Origin: Gammaproteobacteria bacterium
GTDB taxonomy: Bacteria > Pseudomonadota > Gammaproteobacteria > Chromatiales > Chromatiaceae
Assembly (NCBI GenBank): GCA_030065815.1
Contig: JASJCU010000010.1
Span: forward strand, 1-60,910
Direction of reading: 5' to 3'
DNA: 60,910 bases
The notes below the pieces were generated by a model. It had not been told where the DNA came from, ran no database searches, and was given only the letters and a program-made list of their open reading frames with translations. The position numbers were made by a program, and so were the translations under genes. Below are positions 16,563 to 24,552 of this stretch, one piece after another. Position 1 is the first letter of the stretch. Each line of letters opens with the position of its first letter.

Positions 16563-18707
16563 CTACAAAGCCTCCTGTACAGAATATGCAATGCGCATGG
16601 CCTGAATCTGCTGCCATAGCGGAATCGGCCAGTCGGCATCGCCGCGGATCGCCGCAGCGAATGCGACCAACTCTTCCTTCTGGCCCTTGTCGGCGATCGC
16701 ACTCTGCACCGGCGAGGCCGCCGCGCCGGCTCCGTGGAACCGCGTCGCCCGGTAATCGTCGACCTCTGCTACTGCGCCGTCGCAATACCATTCCAAGCGC
16801 TCTTTCGGGTGGTCGGCGTGTCCCAGCGCGGTGTAAGTCAGCGCGGCCACAGAGCCATCATCGAAGTCGAGCGTCGCGACGAAGTTGTCGTCGCGTCGAA
16901 AATGCTCGGTCGCCGGTCGGATGGCGCGCGTAGCGACGGACGCGACCTGGCAATTAGCCAATGCCGTAAACAGGTCGTAGATATGGCACGCCTCGCCGAT
17001 ATTGCGGCCGCCGCCCTCCGCGCCATGCACCCAGTGATCGGACGCCAGGTAACCGGCATTCATCCGGTAGTTCGCGATGAACGGGTTGATGCGACGCCGC
17101 GCGAGTTGCAACAGCGGTTGGATGTGCGGCGAGAAACGTCGGTTGAAACCGGTCAACAGCACCGGCGTGGTATCGCGTTCGGCAAAAAAGGCCGCGATCG
17201 CGTCCAGCTCGTCGGCGTTCATGGCTAACGGCTTCTCGACCAGCACATGCTTGCCGGCCGCCAGTGCGCGCAACACGAGGTCGGTATGCAGATGGTGTCG
17301 GGTCGCAATCAGCACGGCATCGACTTTGTCATCATCGAAGACCGCGTCGACGTCCGTCGATGCGTACGCGGCGCCGTACTGGCGAGCGACGGCCTGGGCG
17401 TTGTGGCCGCTGCGACTGACGATCGCATCCAGCCGGTAGTCCTTGTCGAGGCCCTGGATGTTCGGCAGATGCATGCCCTTGGCGAAACCGCCCGCGCCGA
17501 TCAGCGCCAACCCGATCCTCCCATCACGCCGCACGACGCCGGCCGTCGCCGGGTTGTCGACGCGCGTCGCGGCGGTACGGGGTTCGTTCGTTTCCGGGTA
17601 CGACAGCAGCACCATCAGCGGCTTGTCGCCGTCGCCACGCAGACTCGCATAGGCGTCAGCCGCGGCACCGATGTCGAACACGCTGCCGACGAGTTCGTCG
17701 ACACACACACGCCCGTCGGCCAGCAGCCGCAGGTACTCGGCCATGTTGCGGTTCTCGGTCCAGCGCACGTAGCCGGGCGGGTAATCGAGGCCGTGTTCTT
17801 CGTAATTGGCGTCGTAGCGCCCGGGCCCGTACGACGTCGAGATGTAGAAATCGATCTCCTTGCGGTAGATGTCGGCCCGCTGCATCGATATCGGCACGTC
17901 GCCGACCAGCACGGTGCGGCCTTTGCGGCGGCAGTAGCGCATCGCACCGGTCAACAGCGACTCGCTGGGCGACGCCGCCGTGACGATGACCCCGTCGGCA
18001 CCGAGACCGCCGGTGTAGTGCAGGACACGCGCCTCGCTATCGCCGTCGTCGACCGAGATCCCCAGCTCCATACCCGATGCCAGCGCCGTGTCAATGCGGT
18101 CGGCGCGAGTGTCCATACCGATCACCCGGCAGCCGTTGGCGCGCAGCAGCTGGCAGGTCAGCTGACCGAGAATGCCGAGGCCGACGACGACAAAGGTCTC
18201 GCCCAGCGTCGGCTGCGCGCGCCTCACCCCCTGCAGTGCTATCGCGCCCAGCGTTACCGTGCTCGCCGCAGCGCCGTCGAGCCCGTCCGGCACGGCGACG
18301 GCGAGGTTCTCGGGTACGCTGATGTACTCGGCATGGTGGGCACATTGCGCACCCGCGCACGCGACGCGGTCACCGACGACGAATGCCGCGACCCCGTCGC
18401 CGACCGCGGTGACGCGGCCCGCGGCCGAGTAGCCGGTGGCCGAACCGGCCTCCATCTCGCCCCTGACGATGCGCGCCGTGTGGCCGATGCCGCGCGTCGC
18501 GGCCATCTCCACGGCCTTGCGTATCTTCCATGGATCCTTCAAAGCGCGGCGCCACAGTGGCGTGCCGCTGCTCGAGATGCCGCTCATCTCGGTGCCGACC
18601 GAGATGCACGAATGACCGACCTGCACCAGTACCCGACCCGGCTCGACCTGCGGTGCCGGCACCTCCTCGACCACGGCCTGCCCCTGGCGGATCAACACCT
18701 GCTTCAT
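16563..18707 (-). CDS. Bi-domain oxidoreductase: MDR-type dehydrogenase fused to Gfo/Idh/MocA oxidoreductase
   Basis: A 714-residue fusion. Residues 1 to about 370 resemble zinc-type medium-chain dehydrogenases (VVVGLGILGQL as the nucleotide-binding loop). Residues about 385-714 form a Gfo/Idh/MocA oxidoreductase with LALIGAGGFAKG and the VEKPLAMN signature. The N-terminal catalytic region reads CISVGTEMSG instead of the classical CxxCGTD, so zinc use is doubtful. Such fusions occur in many surface-glycan clusters and probably make a modified nucleotide sugar, though the reaction is unknown. The ATG at 18707 overlaps the regulator's stop by 4 bp. Confidence 0.85.
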   Translation of the reverse strand: MKQVLIRQGQAVVEEVPAPQVEPGRVLVQVGHSCISVGTEMSGISSSGTPLWRRALKDPWKIRKAVEMAATRGIGHTARIVRGEMEAGSATGYSAAGRVTAVGDGVAAFVVGDRVACAGAQCAHHAEYISVPENLAVAVPDGLDGAAASTVTLGAIALQGVRRAQPTLGETFVVVGLGILGQLTCQLLRANGCRVIGMDTRADRIDTALASGMELGISVDDGDSEARVLHYTGGLGADGVIVTAASPSESLLTGAMRYCRRKGRTVLVGDVPISMQRADIYRKEIDFYISTSYGPGRYDANYEEHGLDYPPGYVRWTENRNMAEYLRLLADGRVCVDELVGSVFDIGAAADAYASLRGDGDKPLMVLLSYPETNEPRTAATRVDNPATAGVVRRDGRIGLALIGAGGFAKGMHLPNIQGLDKDYRLDAIVSRSGHNAQAVARQYGAAYASTDVDAVFDDDKVDAVLIATRHHLHTDLVLRALAAGKHVLVEKPLAMNADELDAIAAFFAERDTTPVLLTGFNRRFSPHIQPLLQLARRRINPFIANYRMNAGYLASDHWVHGAEGGGRNIGEACHIYDLFTALANCQVASVATRAIRPATEHFRRDDNFVATLDFDDGSVAALTYTALGHADHPKERLEWYCDGAVAEVDDYRATRFHGAGAAASPVQSAIADKGQKEELVAFAAAIRGDADWPIPLWQQIQAMRIAYSVQEAL

Positions 18708-19273
18708 TGCGATCGCTCCCCCGTCGTAGTCATCCGGTAGCCGGGTGCGTGCCACAGCAGCAGGTAGCCCTGCCGGCCCGGCCCGGCCTGCAGCGTGGCG
18801 AACTCGTCGGCGCTCATGACCAGCGTGCGGATCCGGCGATCGAGATGGCGCTCGGTCTTGCGTGTCAGGTCGAGCAGGTTGGCCTGGTCGATATCGCCGA
18901 TCAGGATCAGGTCGATGATCCCGGTATCCCGGCCCTGGGCGTAGTCGCCGGTCAGGTAGGCCGCCTCGAGTCGGCCGAGCCGCTCGATGATGCTCTCGAG
19001 GATGCGATCCATGCCGAAGGCCTTGCGCACCATCGACTGCAGTTCCGGGAACAGCGGATGGCCGCGGGCCGCGCGATAGTGCACCTGCCGCCCTTCCTTC
19101 TCCGCGGTGAGCAGGCCGGCCTCGGTCAGGTGCGCCAATTCGCTGCGCAGGTGCCCGGGCGACGCGTTGAATTCGCCGGCCAGCTCGCGCAGGTAGGCAC
19201 GGCTCTCAGGATTCAGAAACAGGCGCATCAGGATCTGGACCCGTGTCTTCGAAGTGATGAGACCATCGAACAT
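18704..19273 (-). CDS. Winged-helix protein with degenerate nucleotidyltransferase domain
   Basis: The 189-residue product has an ArsR/MarR-like winged helix at about residues 8-75 (RELAGEFNASPGHLRSEL as recognition region, GRQVHYRAA as the wing). A C-terminal part, about 95-170, follows the minimal nucleotidyltransferase pattern, with YLTGDYAQG where GSYARG is usual and IIDL where DIDL is usual. Losing the first aspartate suggests no catalysis. It is the first gene of the reverse polysaccharide block and is coupled to the oxidoreductase, so it is a candidate repressor or activator of the locus. An AT-rich divergent promoter region lies upstream. Confidence 0.72.
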   Translation of the reverse strand: MFDGLITSKTRVQILMRLFLNPESRAYLRELAGEFNASPGHLRSELAHLTEAGLLTAEKEGRQVHYRAARGHPLFPELQSMVRKAFGMDRILESIIERLGRLEAAYLTGDYAQGRDTGIIDLILIGDIDQANLLDLTRKTERHLDRRIRTLVMSADEFATLQAGPGRQGYLLLWHAPGYRMTTTGERSQ

Positions 19274-19406
19274 TGACTTATTTGTTCGGTTTTTTAGTAC
19301 AAAACTTGAGAGAATACTGCCACATTTCTCGGCCGGCGCTTAAATGACTTGAGCGCCTGCCGCCACAGGCAGACAAGCAACCGGCTACGGCAGGCCCATA
19401 CCCCGC
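19274..19406. promoter_or_regulatory. Divergent intergenic region between the wHTH gene and the TMTC-like gene
   Basis: These 133 bp separate two genes pointing apart, so they must hold the promoters for both arms of the glycan region. The stretch 19274-19330 is AT-rich compared with its surroundings. On the minus strand it has TACTAA as a possible -10 element, but no good -35 box. A small hairpin, GCCTG-CCGCCA-CAGGC, lies towards the TMTC side. No operator could be assigned, though the winged-helix product is the obvious candidate to bind here. Confidence 0.45.
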
Positions 19407-21395
19407 GTGACCCTGACTCCGACTCTGCATCGCCTCGCCCTGGCGCTGATCCTGGCGACCGCCGGCCTGTTGTATACACCCGGACTCGATGGGCCGTTCC
19501 TGTTCGACGACCACGTCCACATCACGCAGAACCGTTGGGTGAAGATCGACGCCGTCGACTGGCCGAGCCTGCACCGCGCGTGGAATTCGTCGTTCAGCGA
19601 CTTCCCGAGCAATCGACCGCTGGCGCAGCTGAGTTTCGGCGTGACCCATGCGCTCGCGGGGCTCGATGCGCGCGCCTACAAGGCCGTCAACGTTACGCTA
19701 CATCTGGTCAACGGGCTGTTGATCTACGCGTTCGTGCGGCTTGCGCAGCGTGCACTCAGCGGCGACGCCGCGAGCACCGACGGGCGACTGGTCGCGCTGG
19801 TCGCCGCCGCCGTCTGGGTGATCCATCCACTGCATGTCAGCTCGGTGCTCTACGTCGTGCAACGCATGACCCTGCTGTCGGCGCTGGCCATGCTGCTGGC
19901 ATTGCTCAGCTACGTCTGGGGCAGGCTGCAGATCAGTCGAGGAAGGCCAGGAATAGCGTGGATGCTGGCCGCGGCGCCGATGGCAATGATCGGCTTCCTC
20001 AGCAAGGAGAACGCGGCGCTGGTGCCACTGTTGCTGCTCAGCATCGAATTGACGCTGCTCAACCGGCTGACGCTCGGCACACGGGCCCGCGCTGTGCGCG
20101 CGGTCCAGCTCGTCTACATCGTGTTGCCCATCGCCGCAGCGTTCGCCTACCTGTCGATGCACCCCGGACTGCTGTCGTACGACCAGCGGCCGTTCACGCT
20201 CGAGGAACGCCTGCTGACCCAGCCGCGTGTGCTGTGGACCTACGTGTCCTGGCTGCTGGTGCCCGACGTGACCGCGTTCGGTCTGTTTCATGACGATGTC
20301 GTCGTGTCGCGCGGCTGGACACAGCCGCCGACGACGCTCGCGGCGATCGCCGCGTTGATCGCTATCGCGCTGGCCGCCGTGACAGTGCGTCGTCGCTTCC
20401 CGGTCTTCGCGTTCGCCGTGCTGTTCTTCCTCGCCAACCACGCGCTCGAGTCGAGTGTGTTTCCACTCGAGATGGTGTTCGAGCACCGCAATTACCTGGC
20501 CAGCATCGGGCCATTGTTGCTGCTCGCATACCTGATCGTCATCGCGTCGCGGCGCCTGCATGTGCACAGGGCAGCGCTGGTCGTGGGCGTGCTGCTGCTG
20601 ATCAGCTACGGCGTCGTCACCACCATGCGCGTCGACAGCTGGTCGAGCTACCAGAATTTCGTGTTCAATGCCGCCGAGAACCACCCGGATTCCCGGCGCA
20701 GCAGCTTCATGGCCGCACAACTCTTGATCTCCGCGATCGGCGAGGCCGAAGGCGATGTGGCGCCGCTCGCGCTGGCAGCCGACCGCTTCCTCGACAACGG
20801 CCTGCGCATCGACGCACGCTGCCTCGACTGCCTGTTCGGCAAGATTGCACTGCACCTGCATCTTGGACGCCAACCACCGCGGGACATCGTCGAACGCCTC
20901 GTCGACGGCCTGCGTCACGGTGATGTCGGGCCGACCTACGTTTCGGTCAGCCAGTTCAGTTACCTCGCGCGCTGGCACAAATCGGACGGACACGAGCTGT
21001 TGCGCTCGGATGTCGAGGCCATCTTCGACGCGGCGCTGTCCAACCCACAGTGGATACTGACCGGACGCGCCGGCGTGGCAGCCGCCTACCGCGAGTACCA
21101 CGAGCACGTGACCGGCGACCTCGAACGTGCCGAGCAGCTCGCGCGTGCGACGATAGCCGCGTGGCCCGATCAATGGGGGTATCATGTGCACCTGCTGCGC
21201 GTGCTGCAAAAGCGCAACCGCTACGCTGATGCAGCGCGGGCGCTGTACGAAGCCGAAAGCACATTGAAGAACGCGCGTCAGCGAGAAGAATTCGAGCAAT
21301 TCCGACAGGCCATAGACCGCGAGCTGCAGAATCCACCGTATGGAAACGACCCCGAATCCCGTCGAACTGAGCATCATCCTGCCGGCACTGAATGA
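19407..21395 (+). CDS. TMTC/PMT-like GT-C membrane glycosyltransferase
   Basis: A 662-residue polytopic protein from a GTG start. The first loop has the acidic FDDH (D34, D35) expected of GT-C enzymes using polyprenyl-phosphate sugars, then SNRPLAQLSF, LHLVNGLLIY, HPLH (140-143) and SKEN (199-202). This is the conserved skeleton of bacterial TMTC-like proteins. About ten membrane helices occupy residues 5-410; the remaining 250 residues are soluble, helical and TPR-like without crisp repeats, and should face the periplasm. It probably transfers a sugar from undecaprenyl phosphate to a protein or glycan. The next gene, a DPM1-like GT2, overlaps its end by 56 bp and could supply that donor. Confidence 0.72.
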   Translation: MTLTPTLHRLALALILATAGLLYTPGLDGPFLFDDHVHITQNRWVKIDAVDWPSLHRAWNSSFSDFPSNRPLAQLSFGVTHALAGLDARAYKAVNVTLHLVNGLLIYAFVRLAQRALSGDAASTDGRLVALVAAAVWVIHPLHVSSVLYVVQRMTLLSALAMLLALLSYVWGRLQISRGRPGIAWMLAAAPMAMIGFLSKENAALVPLLLLSIELTLLNRLTLGTRARAVRAVQLVYIVLPIAAAFAYLSMHPGLLSYDQRPFTLEERLLTQPRVLWTYVSWLLVPDVTAFGLFHDDVVVSRGWTQPPTTLAAIAALIAIALAAVTVRRRFPVFAFAVLFFLANHALESSVFPLEMVFEHRNYLASIGPLLLLAYLIVIASRRLHVHRAALVVGVLLLISYGVVTTMRVDSWSSYQNFVFNAAENHPDSRRSSFMAAQLLISAIGEAEGDVAPLALAADRFLDNGLRIDARCLDCLFGKIALHLHLGRQPPRDIVERLVDGLRHGDVGPTYVSVSQFSYLARWHKSDGHELLRSDVEAIFDAALSNPQWILTGRAGVAAAYREYHEHVTGDLERAEQLARATIAAWPDQWGYHVHLLRVLQKRNRYADAARALYEAESTLKNARQREEFEQFRQAIDRELQNPPYGNDPESRRTEHHPAGTE

Positions 21396-22221
21396 GGCGC
21401 GATCGCTGGAGTCGTTGTTGCCGGGGCTGCAGAGTACGTTTCCCGACGCCGAGATCGTTGTCGTAGACGACGGATCCCGCGATGACACGACCGACGTCTG
21501 CCGCCGCCACGGTTGTCGGCTGGTGGCCAATCCTTACCGCATGGGCAATGGTGCGGCGATCAAACGCGGGGCGCGCAGCGCCCGTGGCCAGGTGCTCGCG
21601 ATGATGGACGCCGATGGACAGCACCGCGCCGAGGACCTGCAGCGCCTGTGGGAGCACTACCGGTCTGCCGACCTCGACATGGTGGTCGGTGCACGCCATG
21701 GCCGCGACCAGGCGAGCCTGTTCCGCCGTTTCGGTAATTTCGCTTTCAACCGCCTCGCGAGCTGGATGACGGGGCAGAAGATCCCCGACCTGACCAGCGG
21801 CATGCGCATCGTCAATGCCGCGCGGTTTCGCGAGTTCCTGCATCTGCTGCCGAACGGCTTTTCCTACCCGACGACCTCGACGATGGCGTTCTTCCGCTCC
21901 GGCTACACGGTGGCCTACGAGCCGATAGACGTGGGCCGGCGCGACGGCAAGAGCCACCTGCGCATCTGGCGCGAAGGTGCGCGCTTCATGGTGATCATCT
22001 TCAAGATCGGGGCGCTGTACTCACCGCTGAAGCTGTTCCTGCCGATCAGCGCATTCCTGTTCGTGGCGTCGACGGGGCTGTATGCCTACACCTACATCGA
22101 ATCGGCACGCTTCACCAACATGAGCGCGCTGCTCTACATGACGTCGTTGCTGACCTTCCTGATCGGCATCGTGTCGGAACAGATCACCAGCCTGATGTTC
22201 GCGCGCCGCGAACGCGAATAA
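21340..22221 (+). CDS. GT2-family polyprenyl-phosphate glycosyltransferase (DPM1-like)
   Basis: A 293-residue GT-A enzyme. VVDDGS is at residues 41-46, the metal-binding DAD at 90-92 (MMDADGQH) and TSGMRIVN near 150, all typical of dolichol/undecaprenyl-phosphate mannose or glucose synthases. Two C-terminal membrane helices (about 223-245 and 258-280) anchor it. It should charge undecaprenyl phosphate with a hexose on the cytoplasmic face for use outside by a GT-C enzyme, very likely the protein encoded just upstream, whose coding end it overlaps. The sugar identity is not readable. Confidence 0.85.
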   Translation: METTPNPVELSIILPALNEARSLESLLPGLQSTFPDAEIVVVDDGSRDDTTDVCRRHGCRLVANPYRMGNGAAIKRGARSARGQVLAMMDADGQHRAEDLQRLWEHYRSADLDMVVGARHGRDQASLFRRFGNFAFNRLASWMTGQKIPDLTSGMRIVNAARFREFLHLLPNGFSYPTTSTMAFFRSGYTVAYEPIDVGRRDGKSHLRIWREGARFMVIIFKIGALYSPLKLFLPISAFLFVASTGLYAYTYIESARFTNMSALLYMTSLLTFLIGIVSEQITSLMFARRERE

Positions 22222-22230
22222 CGAAGCAAG

Positions 22231-22244
22231 CGGCCGTAAGGCCG
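22231..22244. other. Small hairpin between convergent genes
   Basis: CGGCC-GTAA-GGCCG forms a 5-bp stem with a GNRA-type tetraloop between the convergent GT2 and tolC stop codons. No T-tract follows on either strand, so I cannot call it an intrinsic terminator. Confidence 0.3.
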
Positions 22245-22271
22245 AGACCCCGAAGCGCTGCAGGATGCTGG

Positions 22272-23585
22272 CTACTGCAGCCAGCCGTTCACGGTATCGA
22301 CATCCTCCTGGCTCAATGTGCCCGCTGCCTGGAACAGCGCCAGGGTATTGAGGATATAGTCGTAGCGCGACTGCGCGAAGTCGCGGCGGGCTCGGAACAG
22401 ATCGCGCTGGCCATCGAGCACGTCGACCAGGGTCCGTGTCCCGACCTCGAAACCCGCTTCGGTCGCGTCGAGCGCGCTCTTCGCCGATACCTGGGCCGCG
22501 GCCAGCGCAGCGACACGGCTGATGCTGGAGACGACCCCGCGGTAGGCGTTGCGGACCTGGGTCTGTACAGCGCGACGCCGCTGCTCGAGCACCTCTTGGG
22601 CGGCCTCGAACTGGAAGCGCGCCTGGCGCGTGCTCGCCGCCACGCCGCCGCCGGTGTACAGCGGCATACTCAACTGCAGGCCGATCGCCGCGGTGTTCGC
22701 GTCGGTGCCGGCGTCGGCGCTGGAGCCGGTGATGCCATACGACCCGACGAGATCGAGCGCCGGTGAATCGCCGGCATCGGCGAGCCGTATCTGCTTGCGC
22801 GCGATATCGGCATCGAAGCGTGCCGACACGATGCCCGGGTTGTTGCGCAACGCCAGTTCGGTCCATTCGTCGAGGCTTGCCGGCTGCGGCGCGTTCAACG
22901 GTATCTTGGCCTTCAGGCGGGACAGCGGATCGGCCGGCTCGAACGTGATCTCGCGCAGCGCCTCGATCGCGTTGTCCAGGTTGGTCCGTGCCAGGATCTC
23001 GTCGGCGCGTGCCTGGTCGAACCGCGCCTGGGCCTCGTGCACCCCGGTGATCGCGATCAGGCCGACCTCGAAACGCTGCTTGGCCTGGTCGAGCTGGCGC
23101 GCGATGGCCTTCTTCTCGGCCTCGGCGAACGCCAAGGTATCGGTCGCCGAGAGGACGCCGAAATAGGCCTGCGCGGTGCGCAGGATCAGGTCCTGCTCGG
23201 CGATGTTGAAATCGACGGTGGCCTGTTCGACCTGGACCTCGGCCTGCTCGAGGCGGATCTGGCGATCCTTGCGATACAGCGGCTGCGTCACCTGCACGGC
23301 CGCGTTGCCACTGCTGAAATCGTCGTTGAATGACCCGGCAGGCGAACTGTTGACGTCCTGATGCGTGAACGTGGCGTCACCGGTCAGCGCGACGTTCGGC
23401 AGCAGCTGCGCGCGGGCGATCGGCTGGGCCTCGAAGTTCGCGTCGCGCGTCGCGCGCGCCGCGCGCAACGCGGGGTCGTTGACGCTGGCCAGCCGGTACG
23501 CCTCGGTGAGGTCGGCGGCGCCGACCGGGTTCGCAATCAAGACCGGGGCCGCCGCCGCTGCGATCAGTCTGAGGATCCGGATCAT
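22272..23585 (-). CDS. tolC: TolC family outer membrane efflux protein
   Basis: The 437-residue product starts with a signal peptide (RILRLIAAAAAPVLIANPVGA, processed after GAA), then two outer-membrane-efflux repeats of long alpha-helical hairpins (AEKKAIARQLDQAKQRFEVGL and, in the second half, TEAGFEVGTRTLVDVLDGQ). That pattern is the classic TolC type I secretion and efflux channel. The start at 23585 has AAGGAAAA ahead of it. Convergent to the GT2 gene; the M23 peptidase gene lies 48 bp upstream on the same strand. It could serve the RND adaptor at the window start or other pumps. Confidence 0.92.
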   Translation of the reverse strand: MIRILRLIAAAAAPVLIANPVGAADLTEAYRLASVNDPALRAARATRDANFEAQPIARAQLLPNVALTGDATFTHQDVNSSPAGSFNDDFSSGNAAVQVTQPLYRKDRQIRLEQAEVQVEQATVDFNIAEQDLILRTAQAYFGVLSATDTLAFAEAEKKAIARQLDQAKQRFEVGLIAITGVHEAQARFDQARADEILARTNLDNAIEALREITFEPADPLSRLKAKIPLNAPQPASLDEWTELALRNNPGIVSARFDADIARKQIRLADAGDSPALDLVGSYGITGSSADAGTDANTAAIGLQLSMPLYTGGGVAASTRQARFQFEAAQEVLEQRRRAVQTQVRNAYRGVVSSISRVAALAAAQVSAKSALDATEAGFEVGTRTLVDVLDGQRDLFRARRDFAQSRYDYILNTLALFQAAGTLSQEDVDTVNGWLQ

Positions 23586-23633
23586 GCAGAATTTTCCTTG
23601 GAGCTCAACCAATTAATCGAATATACCAGATTC

Positions 23634-24497
23634 TTACGAACCCGAACCATCGACCGGTTCCGGCATCGGCGGTACCAGCAGCTGCGGGTCGATGCGTCGG
23701 TCGCGCAGGTTCATGCGCCAGTCCAGGTGCGCACCGGTCACGCGACCGGTCGCGCCAACCTCGGCAATCAGGTCGCCCTGCTCGACGTAGTCACCGGCTT
23801 TGACGTGCAGCCTGTGCAGATGCAGGAAGCTCGACGACAGTTTGTGGCCGTGGTCGATGATCAGCGTACCGCCGGAAAAGAACATGTCGGGGACCGCGAG
23901 CGTGACCAGCCCGGCGGCCGGGGCATGCACCGGCGTCCCGGTCGGTGCCGCGACGTCGACGCCATAGTGCGGTCGACGCGGCTGGCCGTTGAGGATCCGC
24001 TGGCTGCCGTAGACGCCGGTCACCGGCCCCAGCACCGGCCAGACGAATCCGACGAGGAAGTCCTGGCGATCGTCGTCGCGCCTGCGCGCCTTGCCGACCG
24101 CCGCGGCATCGGCACGGATCCTCGCGAGGTCTTCCGGTTTGCGTGGCGTCACCGTGCGTTTGGGCAGACCGTCGATGCGTTGGATCCGGTACTCGCGACG
24201 CGCGACGTCCAGCGTCCTGGTCACGTTGCGCCCGTCAGGAAGACGGATCTCGAGTTGCGACGTCGGCGGCGCATCGCGCGTGAAGCCGAGCAGGAAATCG
24301 CCGTTCTTGCTCACCCGTACCTCCTGTCCGTCCTGCAGCACGGTGCTGCCGGGTGCCGTCCGCCCGTACACCAACCCGCCCTGCACGAGCTGGCCGTCGA
24401 GCGCGTACCAGGCGTCCGCGGCAGTGGCAGTGGCAGCCGCCAGCGGCGGCGCCAGCAGGAGCAGCAGGGCGGCGCAAATTACGCTACGAACTCGCAT
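23634..24497 (-). CDS. M23 family metallopeptidase (LytM/peptidoglycan endopeptidase type)
   Basis: A 287-residue periplasmic protein: signal peptide over about residues 1-25 (VICAALLLLLAPPLAAA), a beta-rich middle region and a C-terminal M23 domain with HYGVDVAAPTGTPV (zinc ligands H and D), SSFLHLHRLHVKAGDYV and GAHLDWRMN. The usual final HxH motif reads H-L-D here; the aspartate takes the place of the third zinc ligand. That variant occurs in some proteobacterial homologues but activity should not be assumed. I use the ATG at 24497 because GAGGA lies 6 bases upstream, inside a longer GTG reading. It likely trims peptide cross-links in the cell wall. Confidence 0.83.
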   Translation of the reverse strand: MRVRSVICAALLLLLAPPLAAATATAADAWYALDGQLVQGGLVYGRTAPGSTVLQDGQEVRVSKNGDFLLGFTRDAPPTSQLEIRLPDGRNVTRTLDVARREYRIQRIDGLPKRTVTPRKPEDLARIRADAAAVGKARRRDDDRQDFLVGFVWPVLGPVTGVYGSQRILNGQPRRPHYGVDVAAPTGTPVHAPAAGLVTLAVPDMFFSGGTLIIDHGHKLSSSFLHLHRLHVKAGDYVEQGDLIAEVGATGRVTGAHLDWRMNLRDRRIDPQLLVPPMPEPVDGSGS

Positions 24498-24552
24498 GTT
24501 TTTCCTCACTGTTCGGCAACGAGCGGCGAATCGCCTTTGTTAGACTCGGGAC

